From: Bradyrhizobium erythrophlei
Lineage (GTDB): Bacteria; Pseudomonadota; Alphaproteobacteria; Rhizobiales; Xanthobacteraceae
DNA length: 64,000 nucleotides
Direction of reading: 5' to 3'
NCBI RefSeq assembly: GCF_900129505.1
Contig: NZ_LT670818.1
Span: 3,100,001-3,164,000 of the forward strand
The notes below the pieces were generated by a model. That model was given only the letters and a program-made list of their open reading frames with translations, had not been told where the DNA came from and searched no databases. Positions 43,683 to 52,116 of the stretch are shown piece after piece. The first letter of the stretch is position 1, and the number at the start of each line of letters is the position of its first letter. The position numbers and the translations under genes were made by a program.

Positions 43683-44858
43683 CTATGATTGTTGGGCACT
43701 TTTGTTCGTTTTTTGCCCCGCCCCGATGAGGTGCATACCGCTCGCCGCGAGGCGTTTTTGGTCGGCTGACCGGGTGTAAAGTTCGGCCTGTTTCAGTGTT
43801 GACCATCCAAAGATTGCCATGAGCGTATGACCCGACGCGCCGTTGTCGGCGGCAATCGTCGCACCGGCCTTTCGCAGGCCGTGCGCGGAACAATGGCGCA
43901 AGCCGGCCTTGTTGCACTGATCGCGAAACCAGTTGCCAAAGCCGGCGGACGTGAAGCCGTTCCCGAAAGCCGTTACCAACCACGTCAAATCACCGAGCGG
44001 CGACGCGCCTAGGATTTCTTCAAGTTCGGGCAGGATCGGCAGCGTAAGAGTCACAGGTTTCTTTTTTCGATTCTTGTGCTGCGTGTATTGGAGCCATCGG
44101 CCGGCATGAACATCGCGCAACGCCGGCGGCATATGCTCGGCGGCGCGAACGTGTTGCTTGCCGAACTGCACAACGTCCGAACGGCGGGCGCCAAGAAACA
44201 AAAGCAGCGCCAGCGCAAGGCGCGCCTTCGTTCCTACGGGATGCGCCGCCTCGAATTGCCGAACCTCCCCGATGTCCCAAGCGTGGAAACCTTGCGAACC
44301 CGTTTTGATGTAAGAAACCTCGCGCGCCGGGTTGTGCTGGCAATACTGTGCAGCGATCCCGAATTTAAAAACCTGACGCAGCGCCTTCACGCGGCTGTTG
44401 CCGGCCTCGGGCGCGCCCTTCTTTCGGTCGCGCAATCGCCGCACGGCAAGCGGCGGCATGCCGGCGAAATCCATCGATCCCATCAAAGTTGGGTTTTCAT
44501 CGCTGAACGGCTCGCTGCAAATTGCGTCCAGCACCATCTTGCGAACGTGTTTGGTCCGCGTATCCAACAAGGAAAAATCCTCGCTCTCGTCGTAGTATCG
44601 CTCGATTAACCATCGCAGCGTTCCGGCATTCGCGCGCGCGCGAATCAAGCCTTGCGAAGGGGCCACCTCCAATGCCTTGCCAGCGAACGCCTGCTTGTAT
44701 TCGGCGATAAATTCAGCGGAGCCGATCGGCTGCTTGAGGCAAACTTTTCGAGCTCCCTTGCGGCGGAAATAAATTCGCACATTGCCGTAGCGGTCAACGT
44801 CCTCGTAGAGGTACTTGAGGTCGATCGTTCCGCTCCCGTCCCGCAATCTGATCTTCAC
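43683..44858 (-). CDS. Tyrosine-type site-specific integrase
   Basis: The 391-residue protein is a tyrosine recombinase. It has an N-terminal arm-binding/core-binding region, the first catalytic Arg in LLFLGARRSDVVQFG (about 225-240), HGLRKAGATIAADNG with His and Arg (about 330) and the nucleophile Tyr in FGWSTLKQAELYTRSADQ (about 362). The gene reads towards attL, 66 bases away, which is the usual arrangement for tRNA-targeting integrases. Its start overlaps the AlpA-like stop by 4 bases, suggesting coupled translation. Confidence 0.95.
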   Translation of the reverse strand: MKIRLRDGSGTIDLKYLYEDVDRYGNVRIYFRRKGARKVCLKQPIGSAEFIAEYKQAFAGKALEVAPSQGLIRARANAGTLRWLIERYYDESEDFSLLDTRTKHVRKMVLDAICSEPFSDENPTLMGSMDFAGMPPLAVRRLRDRKKGAPEAGNSRVKALRQVFKFGIAAQYCQHNPAREVSYIKTGSQGFHAWDIGEVRQFEAAHPVGTKARLALALLLFLGARRSDVVQFGKQHVRAAEHMPPALRDVHAGRWLQYTQHKNRKKKPVTLTLPILPELEEILGASPLGDLTWLVTAFGNGFTSAGFGNWFRDQCNKAGLRHCSAHGLRKAGATIAADNGASGHTLMAIFGWSTLKQAELYTRSADQKRLAASGMHLIGAGQKTNKSAQQS

Positions 44859-45127
44859 GACATTTTACTCCAGTCAGGCACGTCGCTCTTAGTGGCCTGT
44901 TGGCCACGATGGGGCAGCGCCTTGAACGCCAAGTAAAGTTCCTCAGTATCCCATACCGTTCTTCCGCCGAGCAGTCGAGGCGGCGGCATGCGGCCATCGG
45001 TGACCATCTCGTCAAACAAGGTGGTCCCGACTCCGATATATGCCGCCGCGCATTCGCGCGACAAACCAATAGGAGCAAGCGACGCGGGAAGAATATCCCC
45101 ACGCCGCGCGTGTCTTTTGTCGAGCAT
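44855..45127 (-). CDS. AlpA-like DNA-binding protein (putative excisionase)
   Basis: From ATG 45127 the 90-residue product has an AlpA/excisionase-type winged helix: IGLSRECAAAYIGVGTTLFD, then GRMPPPRLLGGRTVWDTEE. Such proteins act as recombination directionality factors or regulators for integrases. A frame open to 45214 runs through a terminator hairpin and is not used. It overlaps the integrase start by 4 bases. Confidence 0.82.
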   Translation of the reverse strand: MLDKRHARRGDILPASLAPIGLSRECAAAYIGVGTTLFDEMVTDGRMPPPRLLGGRTVWDTEELYLAFKALPHRGQQATKSDVPDWSKMS

Positions 45128-45150
45128 GGCGAACCGTCCAAGGGAACAAA

Positions 45151-45176
45151 AAACCCCGCCGGCGAGGGCGGGGTTT
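45151..45176 (-). terminator. Intrinsic terminator, GGCGGGG hairpin copy 1
   Basis: AAACCCCGCC and GGCGGGGTTT form a perfect 10-bp stem around GGCGAG; on the minus strand a T-run follows. It separates the capsid transcription unit from alpA-int. Nearly the same hairpin occurs at 47781 and 55108. Confidence 0.8.
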
Positions 45177-45283
45177 CTAAAAAAAAGTGGGGCCTTGCCG
45201 TCCTTGGCCCCCATGCACCTTGCGCGAGCAAGCGGGGAGGACAGCTTTCGCTATTGGGTGGGCCGCGCGACACCCTCATGGAT

Positions 45284-45313
45284 GCGGGGGCTGAAAGAGA
45301 AAAAAGCCCCCGC
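45284..45313 (-). terminator. Hairpin just downstream of the capsid gene
   Basis: GCGGGGGCT (45284-45292) and AGCCCCCGC (45305-45313) form a perfect 9-bp stem with an A/G-rich (T/C-rich on the minus strand) loop, 20 bases beyond the capsid stop codon. Confidence 0.65.
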
Positions 45314-45333
45314 GCTTGCTCGCGGTAGAAGTG

Positions 45334-47187
45334 TTATTGGCCGGGGTTCAAGTACGAACCACGGTAGTCGTTCAGTCCACAGCCGAAGTCGAGCACGGCG
45401 CGAACCTCGACGCCCAAGACGTCCCAGCCCAATTTCGTCTCGACCATCGGGCCGTCGGCGCCGTTCAAATACGCGACGAGGATCGTCGCCACCTCGGCCG
45501 GGTCCGCGAACAATCGCCAAGAGTTGTCGGTCAGCCGGGGATCGACATGCAGGGTCAGAGCGCCGGCGAACGGGTTGACCTTGGTCGAATCCACCGCCGA
45601 GATCGTGTGGAGGAATTGCTCTGCCGTGGTTTCCAATGACGGCCCGACCACCAAATGCCGGGGCGTCGCGTTGATCGGCGTGATGCCATCGATATCCTTC
45701 ATTTCGCGGAGCGCTTGACGCGCGGCGCCGAGGGTATCGACGCCGATCGCGGCGCCGGTCGCTGCCTTGTTTCCCCGATTGGCGCCGGTGCCGTAGAGCG
45801 GGCTGCCATCGGTGAGGTTGGCGCCGTTGCCGGAATTGGCGGTGAGAAGGCTCACAAGCAATTCCGCCTCGGTTTGCGCGGCGCCCCGGCCGAACGCGGC
45901 GGACGCATCGGCAAATGCGCCGAGGTCGTCATTGATGATCGCTTGCCGCGTCAGCGAAAAAATCCTCGCGTAGGTCTTGAGTTTGAAACTCTCGACCGAC
46001 TCCGACCTTGCGCCGTGCTTCACCTCGCCGCCTTCTTTGACTTCGGCCAACCTCGGCGCTTCGCTGAGTTTGATCGAATAGAGGGTTCGAAAATCAACCG
46101 CATCGCGGCGCTTGGCCAGAGACAGCAAAGGCGACTTCGCGACAACGTACGCCTGATTGAGAACGCGATTGCCCGTGCTCAAGAGCAAGTTCGGAAAATC
46201 GCTCGTGCTGAGATCGCCGGCGCGCGTAAAAATCTGCGCCGCCAGCCGTTCGCGGTTATTCCAGTTTGGCCGCTCGCCGCGCTGCTGGAGCAGCATCGCC
46301 CCCATGTCGAGCATGGTGCGTCCCATCAATTCCGCCGCCGCACCTTCCGGCCGCGTGCCGGTCATGCGGGCGAACAGCGCGCCCTCGATCGACTGCGCCA
46401 GAAAATCCGGATTGTCGAAGGTGGAGTCCGATCGCGAATTGATCGAAATGCGAGCGGCGTCGGCGGCCTGCCTGTCAAGAATGAGGCCACGGAACGCATC
46501 CAGCGATGCGCCCGCATCGATATGCTGTCGGGCAAAATCCGGCGCCAAGCCGTGCCGCACGGTCAAGCCGTAAGCCTCGTGAACTTCGGTATCAGACATG
46601 GCGCGGGTGATGGTTTCGGTGTTGGTATTCGAGGTAGGCATTGTAGTTCCTTTCTGTTGACTTCGGACGTGAGTGGCTGGATCGGCCGGGATCGGGACGA
46701 AGGACATTTCGAAGGGTTCCCAGTCCGTGCGCACGATCACGAGTCGGCCCTCCGCGTCGCGGCTTTCGCTGCTGGCGTAGACGCGATAGCCAACGGAGAC
46801 GTTTGGCGGCGTCCCCGCCGCAAGATCGGCGGCGATCGGCTTCACGTCGTCGCGAGCCGATAGCCGTGCCTCGGCGACCAATTGCCCCGGCGCCTCGATG
46901 CGAGCCGCCGTGACGTTGCCGATCTGATCTTTCATCGAACCAGCGCGATGCGAGTCCAGGACTGGCGCGGCGCCGGATTTGAGCCGATCGAGGCGGACCG
47001 CCGACGGCTTAAGCGAAAGAATTTCCAGATATTCACCCTCGACCGGATCGCGCCGGGCAACGGGTGTTTCCGTCGCGATGACGGCGGAAAATGTCCCGGA
47101 TTCGGGATCGAAAGACGCCGCGCGAAACGGTGCGCGGCGCGTAAAGAATTCCGCCGGCGATTGCCCGCGCGTTGATTGTTCTGTCAT
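45334..47187 (-). CDS. Prohead protease / major capsid protein fusion
   Basis: The 617-residue product joins two phage head functions. Residues about 1-175 are an S78/U35-type prohead protease with VLDSHRAGSMKDQIGNV (His about 79), PNVSVGYRVYAS (Ser about 130) and WEPFEMSFVPIPADP. Residues about 183-617 are an HK97-like major capsid protein, with ESFKLKTYARIFSLTRQAII and LVVGPSLETTAEQFL typical of such proteins. The capsid domain has its own internal AAAGGA and ATG at 46641, so a separate 435-residue capsid protein may also be made. The protease would normally mature the capsid. No scaffold, portal or terminase gene is nearby. Confidence 0.9.
   Translation of the reverse strand: MTEQSTRGQSPAEFFTRRAPFRAASFDPESGTFSAVIATETPVARRDPVEGEYLEILSLKPSAVRLDRLKSGAAPVLDSHRAGSMKDQIGNVTAARIEAPGQLVAEARLSARDDVKPIAADLAAGTPPNVSVGYRVYASSESRDAEGRLVIVRTDWEPFEMSFVPIPADPATHVRSQQKGTTMPTSNTNTETITRAMSDTEVHEAYGLTVRHGLAPDFARQHIDAGASLDAFRGLILDRQAADAARISINSRSDSTFDNPDFLAQSIEGALFARMTGTRPEGAAAELMGRTMLDMGAMLLQQRGERPNWNNRERLAAQIFTRAGDLSTSDFPNLLLSTGNRVLNQAYVVAKSPLLSLAKRRDAVDFRTLYSIKLSEAPRLAEVKEGGEVKHGARSESVESFKLKTYARIFSLTRQAIINDDLGAFADASAAFGRGAAQTEAELLVSLLTANSGNGANLTDGSPLYGTGANRGNKAATGAAIGVDTLGAARQALREMKDIDGITPINATPRHLVVGPSLETTAEQFLHTISAVDSTKVNPFAGALTLHVDPRLTDNSWRLFADPAEVATILVAYLNGADGPMVETKLGWDVLGVEVRAVLDFGCGLNDYRGSYLNPGQ
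46641..46653 (-). promoter_or_regulatory. Internal ribosome site and start for the capsid domain
   Basis: On the minus strand AAAGGAA (46653-46647) stands 6 bases before an in-frame ATG at 46641-46639, exactly at the protease-capsid junction (MPTSNTNTETITR). It looks like the original start of a once-separate capsid gene and could give free capsid protein. Confidence 0.6.
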
Positions 47188-47220
47188 TTTGGATTTTTCC
47201 TAGTGAGAACGCCTGAAAAG

Positions 47221-47682
47221 TCAGGTGTCGGCGTTCTGTTCGTAGGTGTTGAGGCGTTCCAATGCCGATCGAATAACCTTGGAGACGTTCACTTGCAGGA
47301 CGCCGGTCGGCTCGGTATCGAATTGAATGACCGATACAGGTGCGCCGGTGATGCTCTCAGGAAAACTGCAATCCGGATTGACCACGAAAGAAAGGTAATA
47401 GTCGTCGCCGGCGCCCGGAGCATTGCGCTCGCCGGCGGCAACCGCATCGATCGTCCAGCCGCGCTCGCCGACGATTTCGAACGCTTCACGAAGGCTTGCG
47501 CCATTCCGGGCGATGAAAGAGGCAACCGCGATCCGCGCCACGTCGGACTGGGTGAATAGGTGGCCCTTGCCCTTGCGTTCGCCGAGGCCCTTGAAAAACC
47601 CCAGCCGGCGCCAGTCGCGAAGGGTGTCCGGTTTGCAGCGCGCCGCGTAGGCGGTCGCGTGCGGTGAGTATTCTGTCAGCAT
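47221..47682 (-). CDS. MerR-like DNA-binding protein
   Basis: The 153-residue product begins with a MerR-type winged helix (YAARCKPDTLRDWRRLGFFK, then GKGHLFTQSDVARIAVASFI, about 12-58), followed by a beta-rich C-terminal part of unknown function. It is soluble. It lies 33 bases upstream of the protease-capsid gene on the same strand, so it probably is in the same transcript and may regulate late genes. Confidence 0.75.
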   Translation of the reverse strand: MLTEYSPHATAYAARCKPDTLRDWRRLGFFKGLGERKGKGHLFTQSDVARIAVASFIARNGASLREAFEIVGERGWTIDAVAAGERNAPGAGDDYYLSFVVNPDCSFPESITGAPVSVIQFDTEPTGVLQVNVSKVIRSALERLNTYEQNADT

Positions 47683-47780
47683 TTTTAGTGTCTCCTATTT
47701 TCTCTCATGTGTGAGAAGCTCGGCCGAGTGGCCAAAAAAAAGCCCCGTCGCAACCGGGTTGCGCGGAGCCATGCGGGCAA

Positions 47781-47813
47781 ACAAAAACCCGCCGGCGAGG
47801 GCGGGTCTTTTGT
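47781..47813 (-). terminator. Intrinsic terminator, GGCGGGG hairpin copy 2
   Basis: ACAAAAACCCGCC and GGGCGGGTCTTTTGT pair around GGCGA. On the minus strand the stem ends in GGGTTTTTGTTT. It lies 35 bases past the stop of the 261-residue gene and could act in both directions. Confidence 0.78.
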
Positions 47814-47847
47814 TTTCAAAAGCTTTTGTGGTGGCATCCCACCTACG

Positions 47848-48633
47848 TCAAGCGGCGCGTTCTAGTATGCGCGACACCGGCGCCTCGCCAGTGATCCATG
47901 GCATCGCCGGAGCGATTGGCGTGACCGGCTCAAACTCGGCAAGTTTGCCGGTAAGATCGGCGGCCAGCGAAGCCAGCGCGGAATGCCAAGCAACATATTC
48001 AGCGCGGCATTCGCCAATGTGAAGCGGCGCCGGCTGTTGCCAATCGAGCGGCGAGCGCGGCGACATCGCGAGCGTATATTCACCATCGCGTTTGCGCGCG
48101 CGGCCTTCATTGCGTTTCAACTCGACGAGATCGCCGTCGGCGTCGATGCCATACACGATCGCGCGCGGCCGCCCGGCGCCCGCCGTCGGCGCAAACATCT
48201 GATAGGGCGATGGATAGGCGAATTTCCAGTTCGGCCGCGTGCCTATCGACGCATGCGAGATCACGAGGGCTTGCTGATTGAACGACGACACCATGAGCGA
48301 CGGGATCGATGCCTCGGCGATGCCGGAGAGATCGCCGAACAGATGCCGCGCATCATGCTCGCTTGCGATCGGAACCGATGTCGGCAAACGAGCAATCGAA
48401 TCCGAAACCCTCTCCGCATCCTCATGCGGCGAGCCCGGCACATAGCCGAGCGAGTCAACCTCGGGCCGGTGATCGAGGTTGCGGGCAATGCTAAAAGCGC
48501 GCTGGCGCAAGCGTCGGCCGATCGCAAATCCGATGTCGGCAGAGACCGGCCGGCCCTTCGGCAACTCATCGCGGATTGCCCAACGCAACAGCTTTTCGAT
48601 GTCGATCCGTTTTTTCATAAGGTGTCGCCTCAA
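47848..48633 (-). CDS. Hypothetical phage/satellite protein
   Basis: The 261-residue soluble product starts MRRHLMKKRIDIEKLLRWAI, so the second Met (MKKRIDIEKLL) may be the real start. I do not recognise a domain. Its position between the MerR-like gene and a repeat-rich intergenic region, on the element's coding strand, marks it as element-specific. The N-terminal helical part could be DNA-binding, but no motif is clear. Confidence 0.65.
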   Translation of the reverse strand: MRRHLMKKRIDIEKLLRWAIRDELPKGRPVSADIGFAIGRRLRQRAFSIARNLDHRPEVDSLGYVPGSPHEDAERVSDSIARLPTSVPIASEHDARHLFGDLSGIAEASIPSLMVSSFNQQALVISHASIGTRPNWKFAYPSPYQMFAPTAGAGRPRAIVYGIDADGDLVELKRNEGRARKRDGEYTLAMSPRSPLDWQQPAPLHIGECRAEYVAWHSALASLAADLTGKLAEFEPVTPIAPAMPWITGEAPVSRILERAA

Positions 48634-48657
48634 GCGCCCGCCGGATGGGATCGGCTT

Positions 48658-48931
48658 TCCTTTGTAGCGCCATTTACATCACTTGCCGTGAGATACCCCA
48701 CGAATTTCCTTCCGGTCAATGAACCCGGTCAATTCTTGCGAGTTAGGCCTGTGCCGCAGGGGTTTCTCGCACTTTTCGTCTAGGAGCCGGATCGCAGCTA
48801 AGGTGGGATTTCCTTTGTAGCGCCATTTACATCACTGGCCGTGAGATACCTCACGAATTCCCTTCCGGTCAACGCACCCCGTCAATTTTTGCGAGTTAGG
48901 CCTGCGCCGCAGTGGTTTTTCGCATTTTGGT
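48658..48931. repeat. Tandem imperfect direct repeat, period 153 bases
   Basis: Two ~120-base copies (48658-48778 and 48811-48931) both begin TCCTTTGTAGCGCCATTTAC and end GGTTTxTCGCA. Each contains CGTGAGATACCxCACG, a perfect palindrome in copy 2, and GGTCAA words. The array is non-coding and lies directly upstream of the 261-residue gene. Confidence 0.85.
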
Positions 48932-49539
48932 GCGGATGCTGCTGCTCAATCTTCGCAAACGAAAGCACCGATTTCGATCGGATGAGCGAATACGTGCGCG
49001 CCGGATTCGTCTTGCGGCACGCGCCGATGGCACGGTTGTTTCGTACGATACAAAAGCGACACCGGCGCGCGCAAAATTACGTTTAAGGGGGCCGTGGATA
49101 CGTCGGAGCTAACATCGATCGGCCCGTCGAGCCGGCCGATGCAGTGGCCGGCGAGCCAGAGGATTGGAACGCATTAACGAGCGTTCTGAACTTTCACGCG
49201 GGTGTCGGCCATGCCGGTGAATGTCTCCTATCGGGGCAAAAGCGGAAAACATGGGTTCCTTAGGAGCATTTCCGGGTTTGACCCAACTCGGACATAGAAC
49301 GCAATGTTGCGTTCCTGCCGAAAACGCATAGCGGACATGGACCGACTTGCTGTTGGGTCAGTCGCGATCACCCCCTGCGCAGGGGACATCAATCCACGCG
49401 ACGATGACGGTCCAACACCACCAGTGCTCCATCTCCGTTTTTCTCTGCCTCGTGAGCAACACCGATGGCAGTCCGATGTGTGGGCGGCCCGTTCGAGTGG
49501 CTCGCCGTGTCATGGCGACCCACGGGCGTTCACTGCTGG
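48932..49539. other. Non-coding junction between element core genes and the sulfatase cassette
   Basis: About 600 bases with no supported gene. GGACAT-type words like those in the accessory region (about 49,290-49,340) suggest that the sulfatase cassette came with flanking chromosomal debris. A frame near 49,090-49,240 (RPVEPADAVAGEPEDWNALT) could be a gene scrap. Confidence 0.4.
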
Positions 49540-52011
49540 CTAATCGTGTACGCCATCGAGTTGCATTTTATGGAGGTTGTTCACATCCTCTGCACTCAGA
49601 TTTCCCTGCTTGGCTTCGATCGTCACCGACTTGATGTTTCCCGTGAACTTGAACGGCACCTTGTAGGTTGGCGACACCGGTGTGCTCCAGTCCTCGCCCA
49701 CATCAAATGTGTCGCCAAACGAGAAGAGAATTGGCACTGTGTGAGCGACGCGCCCTTCTGCCACTTTCCTGTTGTTGACGGAGAGCGTGGCCACGCCGCC
49801 CTTGCCCAAGCCGCTGCCGTCGTAGGCGAAGTCCAGCTGAATCGTGCTCTTGCCTTTGGGCAGTGGATTGGGAGAGGCGATCGTGTAACGCTCATACGCG
49901 AGCCAGTTGTAGATGAAGGTTGGCTTGCCATTCTGAACCAAGAGCGCGTAGCCGCCGGTCATCCCGCCCTCGGTCACGATCATGCCTTCGGCTTTGCCGT
50001 CCGGGTTTTCGACCTCGGCAATAATGGAGAACGACCGGTTCTTGATGTCGATGACTCCTTCCTCCGGGAGCCGGATAGTGCCTGGGCCATAGGTTGCCTT
50101 ATCGCCGGCGACAAGCCTCGGCCGCGTACCGGTCTCATACATTTCAATACCGTTGTTAGCCATCGGATAGACGTTGTATTTGCGTGCCTCTTCCTCGAAG
50201 AGCGCCTGCAGTTCTTTGAGCTTTTCCGGATACTTGGCCGCGAGGTTGGTGGCGAGGCTGAAATCGATCCTCCGATCGGAGAGCTCCCAGATGTCCTCGT
50301 CGAAAGGTGCGATCGGCTTGGCTTGGATCACGGTTGTGCCGTCCAAGCCATGGCGTGTGCCAGCCCACCAGCGGTCGTGGTAGATGGCACGCGAGCCGGT
50401 AAGCTCGAAGTGCTGAGTCGTGTGACGGTCCATCGCCTGTGCATCGTCGAACGTGTAGGTCATGCTTACGCCTTCCATCGGTTTCTGGACGACACCATTG
50501 ACAACCTTCGGCGCGGGCACACCGGCGGCTTCCAGGATGGTCGGGACGATGTCAACGAGATGGGTGAACTGCGGGCGCATAGCGCCCTTGTCCTTGATGC
50601 GCGCCGGCCAGGAAACCGCAACTGCGGTGCTGCAACCGCCCCCCGAGGTCACCATTTTGCCATAGCTGTATGGACCGCTTGTGGCGAAGGCCCAGGCAGC
50701 AGGAATGCCGCCCATGGAGTTCGGGCCGCCGAATTCTTCCAGATGTTTCGCGACTTCGTCAAGCGACTCCGGGACGCCGTTGGTGTAGGTCAGCTTGTTC
50801 ATCACGCCGTGCATACCGCCTTCGGGAGTCGGGCCGTTGTCGCCAATGACGTAGATGATTAGCGTGTTGTCCAAGTCACCCAATTGGTCAATCGCTTCGA
50901 TGACGCGCCCGATCTGGAAATCAATGTGCTCGACCGCGCCGCTGAAGACTTCCATCATGCGGGTGCCAACCTTCTTGTCGATGTCGCCGAGCTTGTCCCA
51001 AGCTGGTATGGTGTCGGGTCCCGGCGCAGGTCTCGTGCCGGGGGGCACAATCCCCATTTCCAGCTGCCGCGCCACGATGCGCTCGCGTAGCTTGTCATAC
51101 CCGTCATCGAACTTGCCGCGGTATCTGTCGCTGAACTCCTTTGGCGAGGCGATCGGCGGCTTGGCTGAAGTCGGGGCGTAATACATGATCCACGGCTTGT
51201 CGGGATGGGTTGATTTTTGCCGCACAATCCAGCCGATCGCCTCGTTGGCCATGTCGTTGTCGAAGATGTAGCCTTCTTCCGGCGTTCTGGGCGGCCTTAC
51301 CGGCGTTTGGTTGCGCCAAAGCGGAGTGTAGTATTGGGTCGTTCCCGCTCCGAAAAAGCCATAAAAATACTCGGCTCCTTGGGTCGGCCACTGATCAAAC
51401 GGGCCAGCCGGGGTGACTTCGCTGACGGGGGTGTTGTCGGCCTTGCCGATCCAGGCGGTGGCGTAACCGTTCATGCGCAGGATTTCGAGCACGCTTGCTG
51501 CGCTGGGCGGGATCATGGAGTTATAACCCGGGAATCCGACAGCGCCATCCGGGATGAAGCCAAAGCCCACGGAATGGCCGTTGCGCCCCGTGAGGAAAGC
51601 AGCCCGCGACGCGGCGCAAACGGCGCTCGTATGAAAATCGGTGTAGCGCAATCCTTCCTTCGCGATCCGATCGAAAACCGGCGTATTCACCGGTCCGCCG
51701 AATGCGCTAGGCGTGCCGAAGCCGATGTCGTCGCCAATGATCATGAGGACGTTGGGAGCACCTTCCGGGGCCTTGAGCGGCTGCGGCCAGTCCTGCGTTG
51801 AGTTCTTCATGGCGGTCTCAATCTTGCCCTTGAACGGGCACTCGGGCGGCGGCAGAACAGTTCGATCCGATTGCTGGTCGCAAAGCAACTTGTTGTCCTG
51901 CGCGCTGGCGATGCCGCTCGAGCCGAGCAACGCCGCTACTAAGGCCGCGAGAAAGGGCCCTGGTGCAGGCATTTCCAGCAAACCAAGGCAGACGTTTCTG
52001 GACATACGCAT
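49540..52011 (-). CDS. Exported arylsulfatase
   Basis: The 823-residue product has a signal peptide (about 1-38, ending GIASAQ) and a sulfatase domain (about 85-600): NVLMIIGDDIGFGTPSAFGG with the metal-binding Asp pair, the formylglycine region TSAVCAASRAAFLTGRNGHS (Cys about 132) and VIGDNGPTPEGGMHG with Asp-Asn (about 393). A large C-terminal beta domain follows. It should hydrolyse sulfate esters in the periplasm after Cys-to-formylglycine conversion. The core motif reads C-A-A-S-R instead of the usual C-x-P-S-R. GGAGG precedes the start. It is cargo, unrelated to phage functions, and sits with another exported-protein gene. Confidence 0.93.
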   Translation of the reverse strand: MRMSRNVCLGLLEMPAPGPFLAALVAALLGSSGIASAQDNKLLCDQQSDRTVLPPPECPFKGKIETAMKNSTQDWPQPLKAPEGAPNVLMIIGDDIGFGTPSAFGGPVNTPVFDRIAKEGLRYTDFHTSAVCAASRAAFLTGRNGHSVGFGFIPDGAVGFPGYNSMIPPSAASVLEILRMNGYATAWIGKADNTPVSEVTPAGPFDQWPTQGAEYFYGFFGAGTTQYYTPLWRNQTPVRPPRTPEEGYIFDNDMANEAIGWIVRQKSTHPDKPWIMYYAPTSAKPPIASPKEFSDRYRGKFDDGYDKLRERIVARQLEMGIVPPGTRPAPGPDTIPAWDKLGDIDKKVGTRMMEVFSGAVEHIDFQIGRVIEAIDQLGDLDNTLIIYVIGDNGPTPEGGMHGVMNKLTYTNGVPESLDEVAKHLEEFGGPNSMGGIPAAWAFATSGPYSYGKMVTSGGGCSTAVAVSWPARIKDKGAMRPQFTHLVDIVPTILEAAGVPAPKVVNGVVQKPMEGVSMTYTFDDAQAMDRHTTQHFELTGSRAIYHDRWWAGTRHGLDGTTVIQAKPIAPFDEDIWELSDRRIDFSLATNLAAKYPEKLKELQALFEEEARKYNVYPMANNGIEMYETGTRPRLVAGDKATYGPGTIRLPEEGVIDIKNRSFSIIAEVENPDGKAEGMIVTEGGMTGGYALLVQNGKPTFIYNWLAYERYTIASPNPLPKGKSTIQLDFAYDGSGLGKGGVATLSVNNRKVAEGRVAHTVPILFSFGDTFDVGEDWSTPVSPTYKVPFKFTGNIKSVTIEAKQGNLSAEDVNNLHKMQLDGVHD

Positions 52012-52116
52012 GTGGCCTCCTTCAATGTGTGCCCCCTGACCCGGGCCGGCAGCCAGCGCCTGCTCGCGGACTGCCGACCGCCATGGTGCGAGTAAATACT
52101 ACGACGCTACGACTTT

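Noticed and set aside
44855..45214. Longer AlpA-like protein of 119 residues
   Set aside because: The extra N-terminus is a translation of a terminator hairpin; ATG 45127 gives a normal family length.
45655..46863. 402-residue plus-strand frame
   Set aside because: Antisense shadow of the protease-capsid fusion.
49465..50862. 465-residue plus-strand frame
   Set aside because: Antisense shadow of the arylsulfatase gene.
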